Notes: generated by a model from the sequence alone, not told the origin. Counted from the stretch's first letter, positions 44,679-53,220 are shown. The stretch: 64,000 nt of DNA from Acidobacteriota bacterium (GCA_017307505.1 JAFKEE010000030.1:62001-126000), one strand, 5' to 3'. A program made the numbers and translations.

Positions 44679-46526
44679 CTAGCGGTAACTTGCTGCCTGC
44701 AGTTCGAACATGGCGGAGTACCGGCCTCCTTCGGCCAGCAATCGTTCGTGGCACCCTTCCTCCACCACGCGGCCGCCCTCAAGGACGAGAATGCGGTCAG
44801 CCATGCGCACGGTGGAAAAGCGGTGCGAAATCAACAGAGCGGTCTTGCCTTGCGTCAACGTGGCAAAGCGTTGGAAGAGATCGTACTCAGAGCGGGCGTC
44901 GAGGGCCGCGGCCGGTTCGTCCAGGATGAGGAACTGTGCATCGCGCATGTAGGCGCGGGCCAGGGCCACCTTCTGCCACTCGCCGCCGGAGAGGTCCACT
45001 CCGCCTTCAAATCTCCGGCCCAGTTGCTGGCCCAGTCCCTGCGGCAGCCGGCGGATGACATCGGAGGCGAGGCTCTTTCTGGCCGCTTCCTGGATGCGCT
45101 GCTCGCGCTCGGGATTCTGCAGGTCGATCTGGCCCGTGGCGATGTTGGCACGAGCGGTCATTTCATAGCGGACGAAATCCTGGAAGATTACGCTGATCTG
45201 GGCGTGCAGGCTCTCCAGATCGTAGTCACGCAGATCGACACCGTCGAGCAGGATCCGGCCTTCCGTGGGGTCGTAGAGACGGGTGAGCAACTTGACCAGT
45301 GTCGTCTTGCCTTGCCCGTTCTCGCCCACCAGTGCAACGCGCTCGCCGGCGGCCAGGTGCAGATTGAGACCATCAATGACGCGGCGCGGGTTGCCGGGAT
45401 AACAAAAGGACACATTCTCGAGCCGGAACCCGTCGCGGATGGTGCGCGGAGCCGGCAGCGCGTGGGGTTTGGACGTGATCTTTGGCGTGACCGAGAAGAA
45501 GGTCAAAAGGTCCGTCAGGAACAGAGCCTGGTCCGCGATGCTGGCGAAGGTCGAGAAGATCGACTGGATGTTCGAACTGGCGCCTGCGATGGCGCCGGCG
45601 AGGAAGGTCATGGAACCGGGCGTGATGGAACCGGTCGCCGCCCGCCACACCACGTAAACGTAGGCGCCGTAGTATCCGCAGGTGGTCAGCAGTGAAAGCG
45701 CGGTGCCCGCGAAGAGACGGCGGCGGCCCAGTTCCGTGTTCTGGCTGTAGATCGCATTGGAGAGTTCCTCGAACTCGCCAGTCAGATGATCCGCCAGTCC
45801 GAAGAGCTTGAGTTCCTTGGCGGATTCGCGGCTGGCGCCGAGCACCCGCAGGTAGTCGATCTGGCGGCGTACCGGCGTCTGGCGCAGGCTGAGCGAATAG
45901 CCCACGAAAGCGAAGTGGCTCTCGCCGAGGAATGCCGGCACAATGCAGACGATGAGCAGCAGCAGCAGCCAGGGAGAGAACCAGAAAATGGTGGCGCAGA
46001 AACCAGTCGCCATCACCACCTGCTGCAGCAGGGTGCCGGTGGCGTGAACCATGCCGATGCGGTCGGTCGCCTGGACCCGGGCGCGTTCGAGCTTGTCGTA
46101 GAACACCGGATCCTCATAGCTGAGCAGATCGAGGCGGGCGGCCTTCTCCATGATCTTCACGCTGAGATGGCGGCTGAACCGGTCGGCCATCAGGCTGTCC
46201 AGAAATCCAATGGTGCGCCCGTTGACGCCGCCGAGCAGCGCCAGCGCGAACTCCGCGGCCACCCAGCCCCAGAACCACTCCGGCAGAGGCTGGTTCCTGG
46301 ACACCTGAACGACTCCGTCGATGATGACTTTCGAGACCGCGAGCATCACGATCGGGATCACCGCGCCGAGCAACCGCAGCACGATGTTGGCGCTGACTAC
46401 GAGGCGGCCGGACTCCCAGACGATGCGCAGCACGGGCGGGATGTTTTTAAGCGCCCGCGCCCGCTGAGCCCACTGGTTGGATTGAGTTGTTCCCGGTTGG
46501 GTGGGTATTGGCGCGTCGCTTTTCAA
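44679..46526 (-). CDS. ABC exporter, fused permease and ATPase
   Basis: A 615-residue half-transporter from the TTG at 46526, which has CAGGAG 6 bases upstream; frames from 46571 or 46637 run through the palindromic operator and are rejected. It has six TM helices (about 30-320) and an ATPase domain: Walker A LVGENGQGKTT, Q-loop ISVIFQDFVRYEMT, signature VDLSGGEWQKVALAR (LSGGE), Walker B FLILDEPAAALDAR, H-loop LISHRFSTVRMAD. As the first gene of a two-gene unit with the glucan synthase, it is likely the exporter of that product (NdvA/ChvA logic). The sequence is also compatible with lipid or peptide export, so the substrate is inference. Confidence 0.87.
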   Translation of the reverse strand: MKSDAPIPTQPGTTQSNQWAQRARALKNIPPVLRIVWESGRLVVSANIVLRLLGAVIPIVMLAVSKVIIDGVVQVSRNQPLPEWFWGWVAAEFALALLGGVNGRTIGFLDSLMADRFSRHLSVKIMEKAARLDLLSYEDPVFYDKLERARVQATDRIGMVHATGTLLQQVVMATGFCATIFWFSPWLLLLLIVCIVPAFLGESHFAFVGYSLSLRQTPVRRQIDYLRVLGASRESAKELKLFGLADHLTGEFEELSNAIYSQNTELGRRRLFAGTALSLLTTCGYYGAYVYVVWRAATGSITPGSMTFLAGAIAGASSNIQSIFSTFASIADQALFLTDLLTFFSVTPKITSKPHALPAPRTIRDGFRLENVSFCYPGNPRRVIDGLNLHLAAGERVALVGENGQGKTTLVKLLTRLYDPTEGRILLDGVDLRDYDLESLHAQISVIFQDFVRYEMTARANIATGQIDLQNPEREQRIQEAARKSLASDVIRRLPQGLGQQLGRRFEGGVDLSGGEWQKVALARAYMRDAQFLILDEPAAALDARSEYDLFQRFATLTQGKTALLISHRFSTVRMADRILVLEGGRVVEEGCHERLLAEGGRYSAMFELQAASYR

Positions 46527-46552
46527 GGAGGTCTCCTGTAAGGAATTCGCCG

Positions 46553-46573
46553 CGATGGTACATATTACCATCG
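46553..46573. promoter_or_regulatory. Palindromic operator over a -10 box upstream of the ABC exporter
   Basis: CGATGGTA (46553-46560) and TACCATCG (46566-46573) form a perfect 8-bp inverted repeat around CATAT. On the minus strand the TAATAT inside it is a good -10 box about 35-40 bp upstream of the TTG start. No clear -35 is seen. The overlap suggests a repressor of PadR or GntR/YtrA type blocks transcription of the exporter-synthase unit. No such regulator gene is adjacent. Confidence 0.6.
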
Positions 46574-46798
46574 CTTCATCTGATAGTTTTCCCGATTCTG
46601 CGGTGAAACAGCCTGCACCACGGCGTCGAGGCAACACCTGCTATTTCTTAGGCAAATGGATGTCCAAAGCGCCAGACGACGGGCCGGCAAAGGGAGGGTG
46701 GATGAGGAAAAGGCGAAGATGGCTGCGCGGCGCCTTGCATGAGCCTGAACAAAAACGCCGCGAGAAAGGGTGCTTTACGCGAACAAATCCAGTTTGAA

Positions 46799-47683
46799 TC
46801 AGCCTTTTAGATCGGCGAAAGCAGATTCGATTTCCTGCTTCGCTTCGGGGCTCACCGGGGTTAAAGGAAGCCGCACAGGGCCGCCGTAATAGCCGTTCAG
46901 ATCCATGGCATGTTTGAGGCCGGGGATGCCGTATTTTGTGGTGACGAGCACGGCTGCCCGGGTGATGCGGCGCTGCCAGTCCATGGCGGCATCGAACTCC
47001 CGCTGGCGATGCGCTTCCCAGATGGCGATGGTCGAATAGGGAGCGGCATTGGCGTAGGCGAGCACGGCGCCGACCGCGCCGACGGCGAACGAAGGGGCAA
47101 GAGTCGGCGCGGACCCGACCAGCACCTGGAAGCCGGGCCTGGTCTCGTGCAGCATCTGCATCACCTTCTCGATATTGCCGGAACTCTCCTTGATCGCAAT
47201 GATGTTCGGGTGATGGCTCAACGAGTTCACGGCATCGGCCGGAATGTCGACGCCGGTGGCTTGCGGCCAGTTATAGATCATCAGCGGGATCTTCGTCTGG
47301 TCGGCGACGCTGCGGTAGTACAGCGTCTGCGCGGCCGCGTTGTTAATGAGGTTCTTGTAGTAGTGCGGCGTGCGCACCATCGCCGCTTTGTAGCCCATCT
47401 CCGCGGCGCGGTTGGTGAGCATCACGGTCTCCCGGACGCTTTCCACGCCTGTGCCCGCCATGAGGATCTTGTCCGAGGCCGCGTATTTGGCGACAAGCTC
47501 GAACATCTGGAGTTTCTCCTCGACCGTGAGGTGGACGCTTTCTCCGGTGGAACCGCAGACCACATAGCCAGCCAGTCCCGTCTTGTTCCACTTGGTCACA
47601 TTGTGTTCGACCTTGGCCGTATAGATGTCACCGTCGTAGTTGAAGGGGGTGGCGATGGGGGGAAAGATGCCGTGGAGTTTCAT
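46799..47683 (-). CDS. DapA-like lyase/aldolase (DHDPS family)
   Basis: A 294-residue class I aldolase fold protein. GSTGES (44-49, binding the keto acid carboxylate), Tyr137 in IYNWPQATG and the Schiff-base Lys165 in IIAIKESSGN are all present. The second half (AVLAYANAAP, GYYGGPVRLPLTPVSPE) is closer to 4-hydroxy-2-oxoglutarate aldolase and other DapA relatives than to true dihydrodipicolinate synthase. The substrate is therefore open. It stands alone on the minus strand downstream of the ATP synthase terminator. Length is normal for the family. Confidence 0.87.
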   Translation of the reverse strand: MKLHGIFPPIATPFNYDGDIYTAKVEHNVTKWNKTGLAGYVVCGSTGESVHLTVEEKLQMFELVAKYAASDKILMAGTGVESVRETVMLTNRAAEMGYKAAMVRTPHYYKNLINNAAAQTLYYRSVADQTKIPLMIYNWPQATGVDIPADAVNSLSHHPNIIAIKESSGNIEKVMQMLHETRPGFQVLVGSAPTLAPSFAVGAVGAVLAYANAAPYSTIAIWEAHRQREFDAAMDWQRRITRAAVLVTTKYGIPGLKHAMDLNGYYGGPVRLPLTPVSPEAKQEIESAFADLKG

Positions 47684-47704
47684 TGCGTTCTCTCTTCAGG
47701 ATAG

Positions 47705-47738
47705 AAAAAGGCCCGGCGCGGGGCCGGGCCTTTTTTTA
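47705..47738 (-). terminator. Strong (bidirectional) Rho-independent terminator after atpE
   Basis: GGCCCGGC (47710-47717) pairs with GCCGGGCC (47723-47730), extended by A/T pairs on both sides (AAAAA before, TTTTTTT after). On the minus strand it lies 18 bp past the atpE stop and is followed by a T-run, so it ends the F0 cluster. It reads equally well on the plus strand. Confidence 0.85.
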
Positions 47739-47755
47739 AACCGCCTAAGCGGAGA

Positions 47756-48040
47756 CTACTTGCCGACGTTGATCAGGGTGAACAGCGCCAGGGATTCGAT
47801 GAAGGCGAGACCCAGGATGAGCAGGATGCGGATGGCGCCGGCGGCGCCGGGGTTGCGGGCGATGCCTTCGACGGAAGCCGAGATCGCCTTGCCCTGCGCC
47901 AGGGCGCAGAGGCCGGAGGCGATCGCCATGGCGAAGGCGCCGGGCAGCACGAAGGTGCCGGTGGTTGAGCCCGTCTGGGCGAAGGTCGGGACGGCGATCA
48001 TCATGAGCACCATCAGGATGAGAATGTTGCGAACGGTCAT
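47756..48040 (-). CDS. atpE: ATP synthase F0 subunit c
   Basis: The 94-residue proteolipid of the rotor ring. Helix 1 ends at the polar loop ARNP (R62), and helix 2 contains the ion-carrying Glu82 in FIESLALF. The N-terminus MTVRNILILMVLMMIAVPTFAQ looks like a cleavable signal sequence and makes the precursor longer than usual. The mature part is short, stopping at LINVGK soon after the helix. Gln49 and Ser83 sit at positions used for Na+ binding in Na+-type rings, but the Tyr of that site is Phe here. It is the last gene of the cluster, followed by a terminator. Confidence 0.92.
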   Translation of the reverse strand: MTVRNILILMVLMMIAVPTFAQTGSTTGTFVLPGAFAMAIASGLCALAQGKAISASVEGIARNPGAAGAIRILLILGLAFIESLALFTLINVGK

Positions 48041-48130
48041 TGTTTGCTCCTTACGAACTGGCTGCCAGGAGGTGGTTGCTTACCGCGCGTTGGGACGCCG
48101 GGGCCTCACACTGGCGGCCGATAAACTCGA

Positions 48131-48871
48131 TTAGTGGTCCTCGTGCGCCACCGACTCGCCCACGTACACCATGCTGAGCATCATGAAGATGAACGCCTGG
48201 ACGAACGAGACGAAGACGTGGAGCCCCATGAAGATCACCGGGACTACCCACGGAACCATGCCAAGGAAGCCCATGGTCACCTGCTCACCGGCCAGCATGT
48301 TGGCGAAAAGACGAATGGTGAGTGAGACGGGGCGGATGCAATGGCTGATGATTTCCAGCGGGAACATGAACCAGGCCAGCCACCACAGCGGGCCACAAAA
48401 ATGCTTCAGGTGGCCCAGGACGCCCTGTTCCTTGATGCCCTGGCCGTTGTAGTACAGGAAGGTGGCGATCGCCAGCCCGGCCGGCACGAAGTAGTACATC
48501 GTGGGCGACTCGAAGGTGGGGATGATGCCCAACAGGTTCGAGGTCACCACGAAGAGGAAGATCATGCTGAAGTACGCCACGCGCGGTTTGGCGCCGTGGC
48601 CGATGATTTCATGCGCCTGTTCCCCGACGAAGGTGTAGATGTTCTCCATCACCAGCTGCAATTTGCCGGGGCGGTCTACCGAGAGGCTGGCGCGAACGAC
48701 GACGGCCACCAGCATCAACAGGCCGATCACCAGCAGCTCCATCGCCATGTAGTTCGACCACGGCTTCAGGGCGTCTTCGGTGTGATAGCCAACCAGCTGG
48801 AAAAGCGCATTGGCGGGCGCCGCCAGGTATTGGTTCAGCAGCGCGGTAAACCAGAGTTCATGCTCGTGCAT
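48131..48871 (-). CDS. atpB: ATP synthase F0 subunit a
   Basis: A 246-residue membrane protein with the subunit-a core: FSMIFLFVVTSNLLGIIPTF, PLEIISHCIRPVSLTIRLFANMLAGE with the essential Arg187, and the C-terminal helices. It forms the ion half-channels against the c-ring. The start overlaps the AtpI-like gene by 14 bp, and atpE follows after 90 bp. Subunit b/delta and F1 genes are not in this window. Confidence 0.94.
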   Translation of the reverse strand: MHEHELWFTALLNQYLAAPANALFQLVGYHTEDALKPWSNYMAMELLVIGLLMLVAVVVRASLSVDRPGKLQLVMENIYTFVGEQAHEIIGHGAKPRVAYFSMIFLFVVTSNLLGIIPTFESPTMYYFVPAGLAIATFLYYNGQGIKEQGVLGHLKHFCGPLWWLAWFMFPLEIISHCIRPVSLTIRLFANMLAGEQVTMGFLGMVPWVVPVIFMGLHVFVSFVQAFIFMMLSMVYVGESVAHEDH

Positions 48872-49244
48872 ACAGAAGTTCGATGAGGACTTCGAGAGTC
48901 GCCGCCGTCACTGCTAGCGTCAGGCCGCAGGCTACAGCAGGGACAAAAGACCCGTAAGTCTTAACGATAGCATAGGCTGCTCCGCCCAGGATGAGCATTC
49001 TAAAGGCATGAACGGCCAGGGAAGTCTTGCGGACGGTCTCGCCCTCCACCACCCTGGTGACGTCAGTGACCATGCGGTGCAGCAGCCAGAAGCTGAGGCT
49101 GGAAATGGCCGCTCCGCCGAGGAAGCTCAGCGTTCCAGCCAAGCCCTTGACGAGGAAAAAGATAACGGAGCCGGCCACGGCCAGAACGGCCATCAGTTGG
49201 ACCGTACGGCGGGTGATGCGCGCGTAATCGAGGTCGGCGGTCAC
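48858..49244 (-). CDS. atpI: ATP synthase protein I-like membrane protein
   Basis: A 128-residue protein with four hydrophobic segments (about 17-38, 40-55, 80-98, 102-122), which fits the small AtpI proteins encoded before atpB. It overlaps atpB at its 3' end and AtpZ by 4 bp at its start, so the three are translationally coupled. AtpI is thought to help c-ring assembly or Mg2+ supply. The assignment rests on position, length and topology more than on motifs. Confidence 0.72.
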   Translation of the reverse strand: MTADLDYARITRRTVQLMAVLAVAGSVIFFLVKGLAGTLSFLGGAAISSLSFWLLHRMVTDVTRVVEGETVRKTSLAVHAFRMLILGGAAYAIVKTYGSFVPAVACGLTLAVTAATLEVLIELLYARA

Positions 49245-49480
49245 TTCTTCTTGTCGAGCCCCTCAATGCGGGTCGCCTGGCGGACGGTTTCGTACATGCC
49301 GATTCCACAGCCGAAGATCAGGCCCGCGGTATCGAGCTGCGCGGTGTTCCAGGCGTGGTTCAGATATTCGCCGATTTTGTAGCAGATCCACCCCGAGAGG
49401 GGGGTGATCAAGGCCAGTCCGGAATAGGCGCCGGCCTTCGCATAGGAACTCATGCCCTGCCGGGGTTTTTCTTCGCTCAC
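49241..49480 (-). CDS. atpZ: AtpZ/AtpI-family small membrane protein
   Basis: A 79-residue protein with GTG start and two TM helices (about 15-35 and 46-66): YAKAGAYSGLALITPLSGWICYKIGEYL and TAGLIFGCGIGMYETVRQA. This matches the AtpZ/F0F1-ATPase subunit family at the head of many atp operons. Stop and next start overlap by 4 bp. It carries a charged C-terminal tail (IEGLDKKK). Confidence 0.78.
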   Translation of the reverse strand: MSEEKPRQGMSSYAKAGAYSGLALITPLSGWICYKIGEYLNHAWNTAQLDTAGLIFGCGIGMYETVRQATRIEGLDKKK

Positions 49481-49547
49481 GGGGCCAGTATAGCGGCAAT
49501 TCTCATTGGGGGCGCCGGGTGGCCTGGCATCAGGCGGGGGGATGAAA

Positions 49548-49627
49548 CCGGGGGAGGGAAGCCGTCCCTCCCCCGGAGTGAGCGTACTTTCGTACGCGGT
49601 TGAGAATCGGAGGAGGAGTTCTCAACC
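49548..49627. other. Three consecutive hairpins between the S46 gene and the atp cluster
   Basis: Hairpin A: CCGGGGGAGGGA (49548-49559) with TCCCTCCCCCGG (49565-49576). Hairpin B: GCGTAC (49582-49587) with GTACGC (49592-49597). Hairpin C: GGTTGAGAA (49598-49606) with TTCTCAACC (49619-49627). All are perfect and adjacent. No long T-run follows any of them on the minus strand, so they are not simple terminators. They may be a structured leader of the atp transcript, 68-150 bp upstream of atpZ, or the 3' processing end of the peptidase mRNA. Confidence 0.6.
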
Positions 49628-49682
49628 TGCCGGTTTTTGGATGAACTCAGGTGCCTGTTGGTTCCGGGCCGCAGCCGCGCAA

Positions 49683-51749
49683 TCAATACCCAAGCTCGTG
49701 CAAAAGCCGGTCTGCCTTGTAGACTTTCTGCAGCGCTTCGATGATCGCCTCGCTGCAGACATGCACGCTTCTGGACCGCTCATCGGTATAAACGAAGCGG
49801 TTTGGCAGGCTCTCGATGTTTCCGTCGAAGAGGATGCCCACGATCTCGCCGCGGGTGTTCAGCGTGGCGCTGCCGCTGTTACCGCCGTGTGTGTCGTTTG
49901 TCGTCACAAAGTCGAAGTGCGTCTTCAGGTCGAGGGTGTTCTTCGCTTTGACCCAGGCGGCCGGGATGATGAACGGCTCCTGCGTACTGCCTTTCGCGAA
50001 AAAGCCTGCAAAATCCGTGGCATAGGGGATCGCCTTGCCGGCTTCGTCGCGGTAGCCGCGCACGTCGCCGTAGGCCAGCCGCATGGTGAACGTGGCGTCG
50101 GGATACTCGCTGCCTCCAAAGGCCGAGAAGCGAGCCTGAGCGATCCGGGCGGAAGCGCGCGTCACCACGCTCTCCACCTGGTCCTCATACCGTTTGCGGA
50201 GTTCCCGGGCGGGCTTGTCGAGGATCAGGGCCAGGCGAATCATGCCATCCCGGGAGGCGCGAACTTCTGCGAGGCTGGCGGCCAGGCGCTTGCGTTCGGA
50301 GACCAGCGGCAGCTTGCTACTCTGCACGTAGTATTTCGCTGCCTCGGCCGGCGTCCGGTTTGCGAGAATCGCTTTCACGGTGGCGTCGGATTCTCCCAAC
50401 TCCTTTGCCAGGAAGGAGAAGTAGTTCTCGAGAACGACCTCTTCCATGGCCGGGTAGATGGGCGCGGTCGAGTACATTCCCTGTTCCAGGGAGGGCAGGG
50501 CGGCGTCGGTGAATTCGCGCAGGCGCTGGCTATCCGGCTTGGGCTTCTCTTCGGCGTAGCGGACTACGTCGCGGGCGATGGTGAGGAGTTCGGAGCCGCG
50601 CGTGGCGCCCCGTTCCAGCAGCCAGTAGGGGGCGTAGAAAGAGCGGTAGTTCTGATAGGTGGTGGCCAGTTCGTCCCAGAACTTGGCAAACTCCTCCGCT
50701 TTGGCTGGGTCCTTGGCGATGGCCGCTCTTAACGCCTTTTCCTCGGCGCGTTTCCGGTCCATCAGGCTCTTGTCCCTGAGACCGGTGAGGAAGCCGGTGT
50801 AGGCCTTGTAGCTGTTCTGGTTGCCGAAGAGGTTCTCACCGGCGATGCGCTTCTGTTCCGGTCCCTTGGCCATGTAGGCTTCCAGGGCGCTGATGAGGGA
50901 AGCGAGGCGACGTTGGATGAGGGGATAGGACAGCTGGCCGGAGAACTCGAGCTCGGAGACGGTCATCAGGCGGCCGGTGGAGCCGGGATTGCCCGGGACG
51001 AAAGTCAGGTCGCCTTCTTTCACACCCTGCTTCGACCACTTGAAATAGTTGTCCACGTGCACCGGCTTGCCGTTTTCGTAGGCACGGAAGAAGGTGATGT
51101 CGAGGTTATAGCGCGGATAGGTAAAGTTTTCCTGGTCGCCGCCAAAAAACGCCACGCCAAATTCCGGCGCCATGACCAAGCGGATGTCAGTGTACTTGCG
51201 GTATTGGTAGAGATGATAAAGTCCACCGGCATAAAGAGTTACGACGTCGCAGCGGTTCCCGGTGGCGGTGCCGCAGGCCTTCTCGATGGCCGACATGGCG
51301 GCTTTCTTTTTGGCATTGGCTTCCGAGGCCGGGGTCTTCGGCGTGATGCCTTCGGTGACTTTGGCGGTGACGTCCTCAATCTTGAGAAGGACGTTGACTT
51401 CGAGGTCGGGGCAACTCCGCTCGTCGGCCTGGGTGCGGGCCACGAAGCCGTTCTTGATGTAGTCGTTGTCCTTGGAGCTCAGCTTCTGGATACAGTCCGC
51501 GCCAACGTGGTGGTTGGTGAAGAGCAAACCGTCGGCGGAGACGAAGCTGCCGGTGCCGCCACTATTGAAACGGACGGCGCTCAGGCGCAGGTGATCGAGG
51601 AACTGATCGGTGACTTGGAAGTGATACTTGCTTTCGACGGCCTGTTTGGGAAAAGCGTTGAGCAACCACATGCCCTCATCTGCGTGACAAAGGCCCGCGG
51701 CGGACAGCAAGACGGCAGCCGCCACGCTTACTTGAAACTTGAATCTCAT
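49683..51749 (-). CDS. S46-family dipeptidyl peptidase, DPP7-like
   Basis: About 688 residues with a signal peptide (MRFKFQVSVAAAVLLSAAGLCHA). Catalytic triad: His in FTNHHVGADC, Asp in YPRYNLDITFF, Ser in GGNSGSATLNTRGE. The helical domain between them is typical of S46 exopeptidases. The specificity position after FD (GILFDGN) is Gly, as in DPP7 (hydrophobic P1), where DPP11 has Arg. It should release dipeptides from the N-terminus of periplasmic oligopeptides. The ATG at 51749 has AAAGGA about 8 bases upstream. It is divergent from the ATP-grasp-like gene (118 bp apart). Confidence 0.88.
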   Translation of the reverse strand: MRFKFQVSVAAAVLLSAAGLCHADEGMWLLNAFPKQAVESKYHFQVTDQFLDHLRLSAVRFNSGGTGSFVSADGLLFTNHHVGADCIQKLSSKDNDYIKNGFVARTQADERSCPDLEVNVLLKIEDVTAKVTEGITPKTPASEANAKKKAAMSAIEKACGTATGNRCDVVTLYAGGLYHLYQYRKYTDIRLVMAPEFGVAFFGGDQENFTYPRYNLDITFFRAYENGKPVHVDNYFKWSKQGVKEGDLTFVPGNPGSTGRLMTVSELEFSGQLSYPLIQRRLASLISALEAYMAKGPEQKRIAGENLFGNQNSYKAYTGFLTGLRDKSLMDRKRAEEKALRAAIAKDPAKAEEFAKFWDELATTYQNYRSFYAPYWLLERGATRGSELLTIARDVVRYAEEKPKPDSQRLREFTDAALPSLEQGMYSTAPIYPAMEEVVLENYFSFLAKELGESDATVKAILANRTPAEAAKYYVQSSKLPLVSERKRLAASLAEVRASRDGMIRLALILDKPARELRKRYEDQVESVVTRASARIAQARFSAFGGSEYPDATFTMRLAYGDVRGYRDEAGKAIPYATDFAGFFAKGSTQEPFIIPAAWVKAKNTLDLKTHFDFVTTNDTHGGNSGSATLNTRGEIVGILFDGNIESLPNRFVYTDERSRSVHVCSEAIIEALQKVYKADRLLHELGY

Positions 51750-51867
51750 TTCTACAATTCCTTTTAACTGATTACAAATAAATACTTTATTGTTTTCTAA
51801 TCGTGTAGTAGTCTTCACAAACACAACCGGTCTATGCGATACTGCAAGTTACCCTGTAGACAAAGCT

Positions 51868-53220
51868 ATGACGCAGTTGGGCGAGGCAACAGCCCGCTAT
51901 CATAAAATCCTGGAGCAGGACCCGGAGCGCAATGCAGCCTGGATGGCTCAGTTGCGCGAGCAGTGGAAAGCCCGCCATCTGATGGTGAGTGGCCGCCCGG
52001 TATCGCCCGTACTGCGTCCGCATTTTCTCAGCCGCCGCCAGTATATCAATTTGGTGAAGACGGCCGAATCGCTGAATGCATCGATCGATCGGATCCGGAA
52101 GATGGCGGTGGTGCAGCCGCAGTTGATGTCGCGGATGGAAATGCTGCCGGCCGAAAAGATGCTGGCGTCGGTCGATCCCGGGTACAACAACTGGTCCGTG
52201 GCGTCGCTGATGGACACCCAGGTGAACAATGGAAGTGTCCATTTCACTGAGCCGCAAGCAGATATGCCGCACGGCATGGTGTACGGCGACGCGCTGTCGG
52301 AGTTGTTCTGGGACGCCCCGCCGGTGAAGGAATTCCGGAAGAAGGTCAAGATTGCCAAAGCCGGGGGCGCGAAGCCGCTGCTCACGGCGACCCTCAAAGC
52401 CTGGAAAGAGTTCGGCGGAAAGACCTTGCCCAATGTGGCGATTCTCGAGTTTCGCCAACCATTTGCCTCGTTTGAGTCGCACGAGTATACGCTGCTTGTG
52501 GAGCTGTTCCGGAAGAACGGCCTGCAGGCGGAAGTTGTCTTCCCGGAGCAACTGGAGTACCGCAACGACGTCCTCCGCAAGGGCGATTTCACCATCGACC
52601 TGGTTTATCGCGGGGTAAGGGCGCACGAGTTCCTGATGAAGTACGATCTCACGCATCCGCTGGTGCGCGCCTACCGCGAGCGCCGCGTGTGTGTGGTGAA
52701 CAGCTTCCGTACGGAACTGACCAGGAAGAAGGCCCTGCTGGCGTTGTTGACCGACGATGCGATTACTGAAAGCTTCCCGCCCGCGGAGCGGAAGGCGATT
52801 AAGGATTCGATTCCCTGGACCCGAGTGGTGGCCGCCGGCCGCACGACGTGGAAGGGGCAGACGGTCGATCTGCTTGATTTCATTCAGAAAAACCGCGAGT
52901 CGCTGGTATTGCGGCCGAACGAGGATTCCAGCGAGCTGCACTCCACGGAAGGGTGGCAGGCCGACAACGCAACCTGGGAACGCGCGTTGCGCCAGGCGGT
53001 ACGGACCCCCTATGTGGTGCAGGAGCGCGTGGCTCCGGTGCCGATCTCGTTCCCGGTCGACTTCTACGGCGACATGGTGTACCGCGACCTGAACGTGGAT
53101 GTGAGCCCCCACGCCTTTATGGGCAAGATCCAGGGGTGCTCCTCGAAGGTCTCGGCGGCGCAGGGCAACTTCTCCACCATCACCGGTTTAGCTCCGACGT
53201 TCATTCTCGAAACGAAGTAG
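51868..53220 (+). CDS. ATP-grasp-like protein, possibly circularly permuted type 2
   Basis: About 450 residues, no signal peptide. The C-terminal third has ATP-grasp features: SLVLRPNEDSS (nucleotide Lys/Arg-strand region), DNATWERALRQAVRTPYVVQERV (the GW-x-D..W..AL..PYVVQE pattern) and the end VSAAQGNFSTITGLAPTFIL. The middle part (DLVYRGVRAHEFL, RRVCVVNSFRTELTRKKALLALL) fits the permuted N-half seen in enzymes of peptide-type ligation. Family membership is my reading, not a search result; the substrate is unknown. ATG 51868 lacks a good ribosome site; an alternative TTG at 51790 would give 476 residues. Confidence 0.62.
   Translation: MTQLGEATARYHKILEQDPERNAAWMAQLREQWKARHLMVSGRPVSPVLRPHFLSRRQYINLVKTAESLNASIDRIRKMAVVQPQLMSRMEMLPAEKMLASVDPGYNNWSVASLMDTQVNNGSVHFTEPQADMPHGMVYGDALSELFWDAPPVKEFRKKVKIAKAGGAKPLLTATLKAWKEFGGKTLPNVAILEFRQPFASFESHEYTLLVELFRKNGLQAEVVFPEQLEYRNDVLRKGDFTIDLVYRGVRAHEFLMKYDLTHPLVRAYRERRVCVVNSFRTELTRKKALLALLTDDAITESFPPAERKAIKDSIPWTRVVAAGRTTWKGQTVDLLDFIQKNRESLVLRPNEDSSELHSTEGWQADNATWERALRQAVRTPYVVQERVAPVPISFPVDFYGDMVYRDLNVDVSPHAFMGKIQGCSSKVSAAQGNFSTITGLAPTFILETK

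Noticed and set aside
46526-46637. ATG 46571 or TTG/CTG-type starts further upstream for the ABC exporter
   Set aside because: They fall within or before the palindromic operator and -10 box; the TTG at 46526 has a proper CAGGAG.
46799-47683. Housekeeping dihydrodipicolinate synthase (dapA)
   Set aside because: Second-half sequence and genomic isolation fit a DapA relative; lysine-pathway genes are absent nearby.
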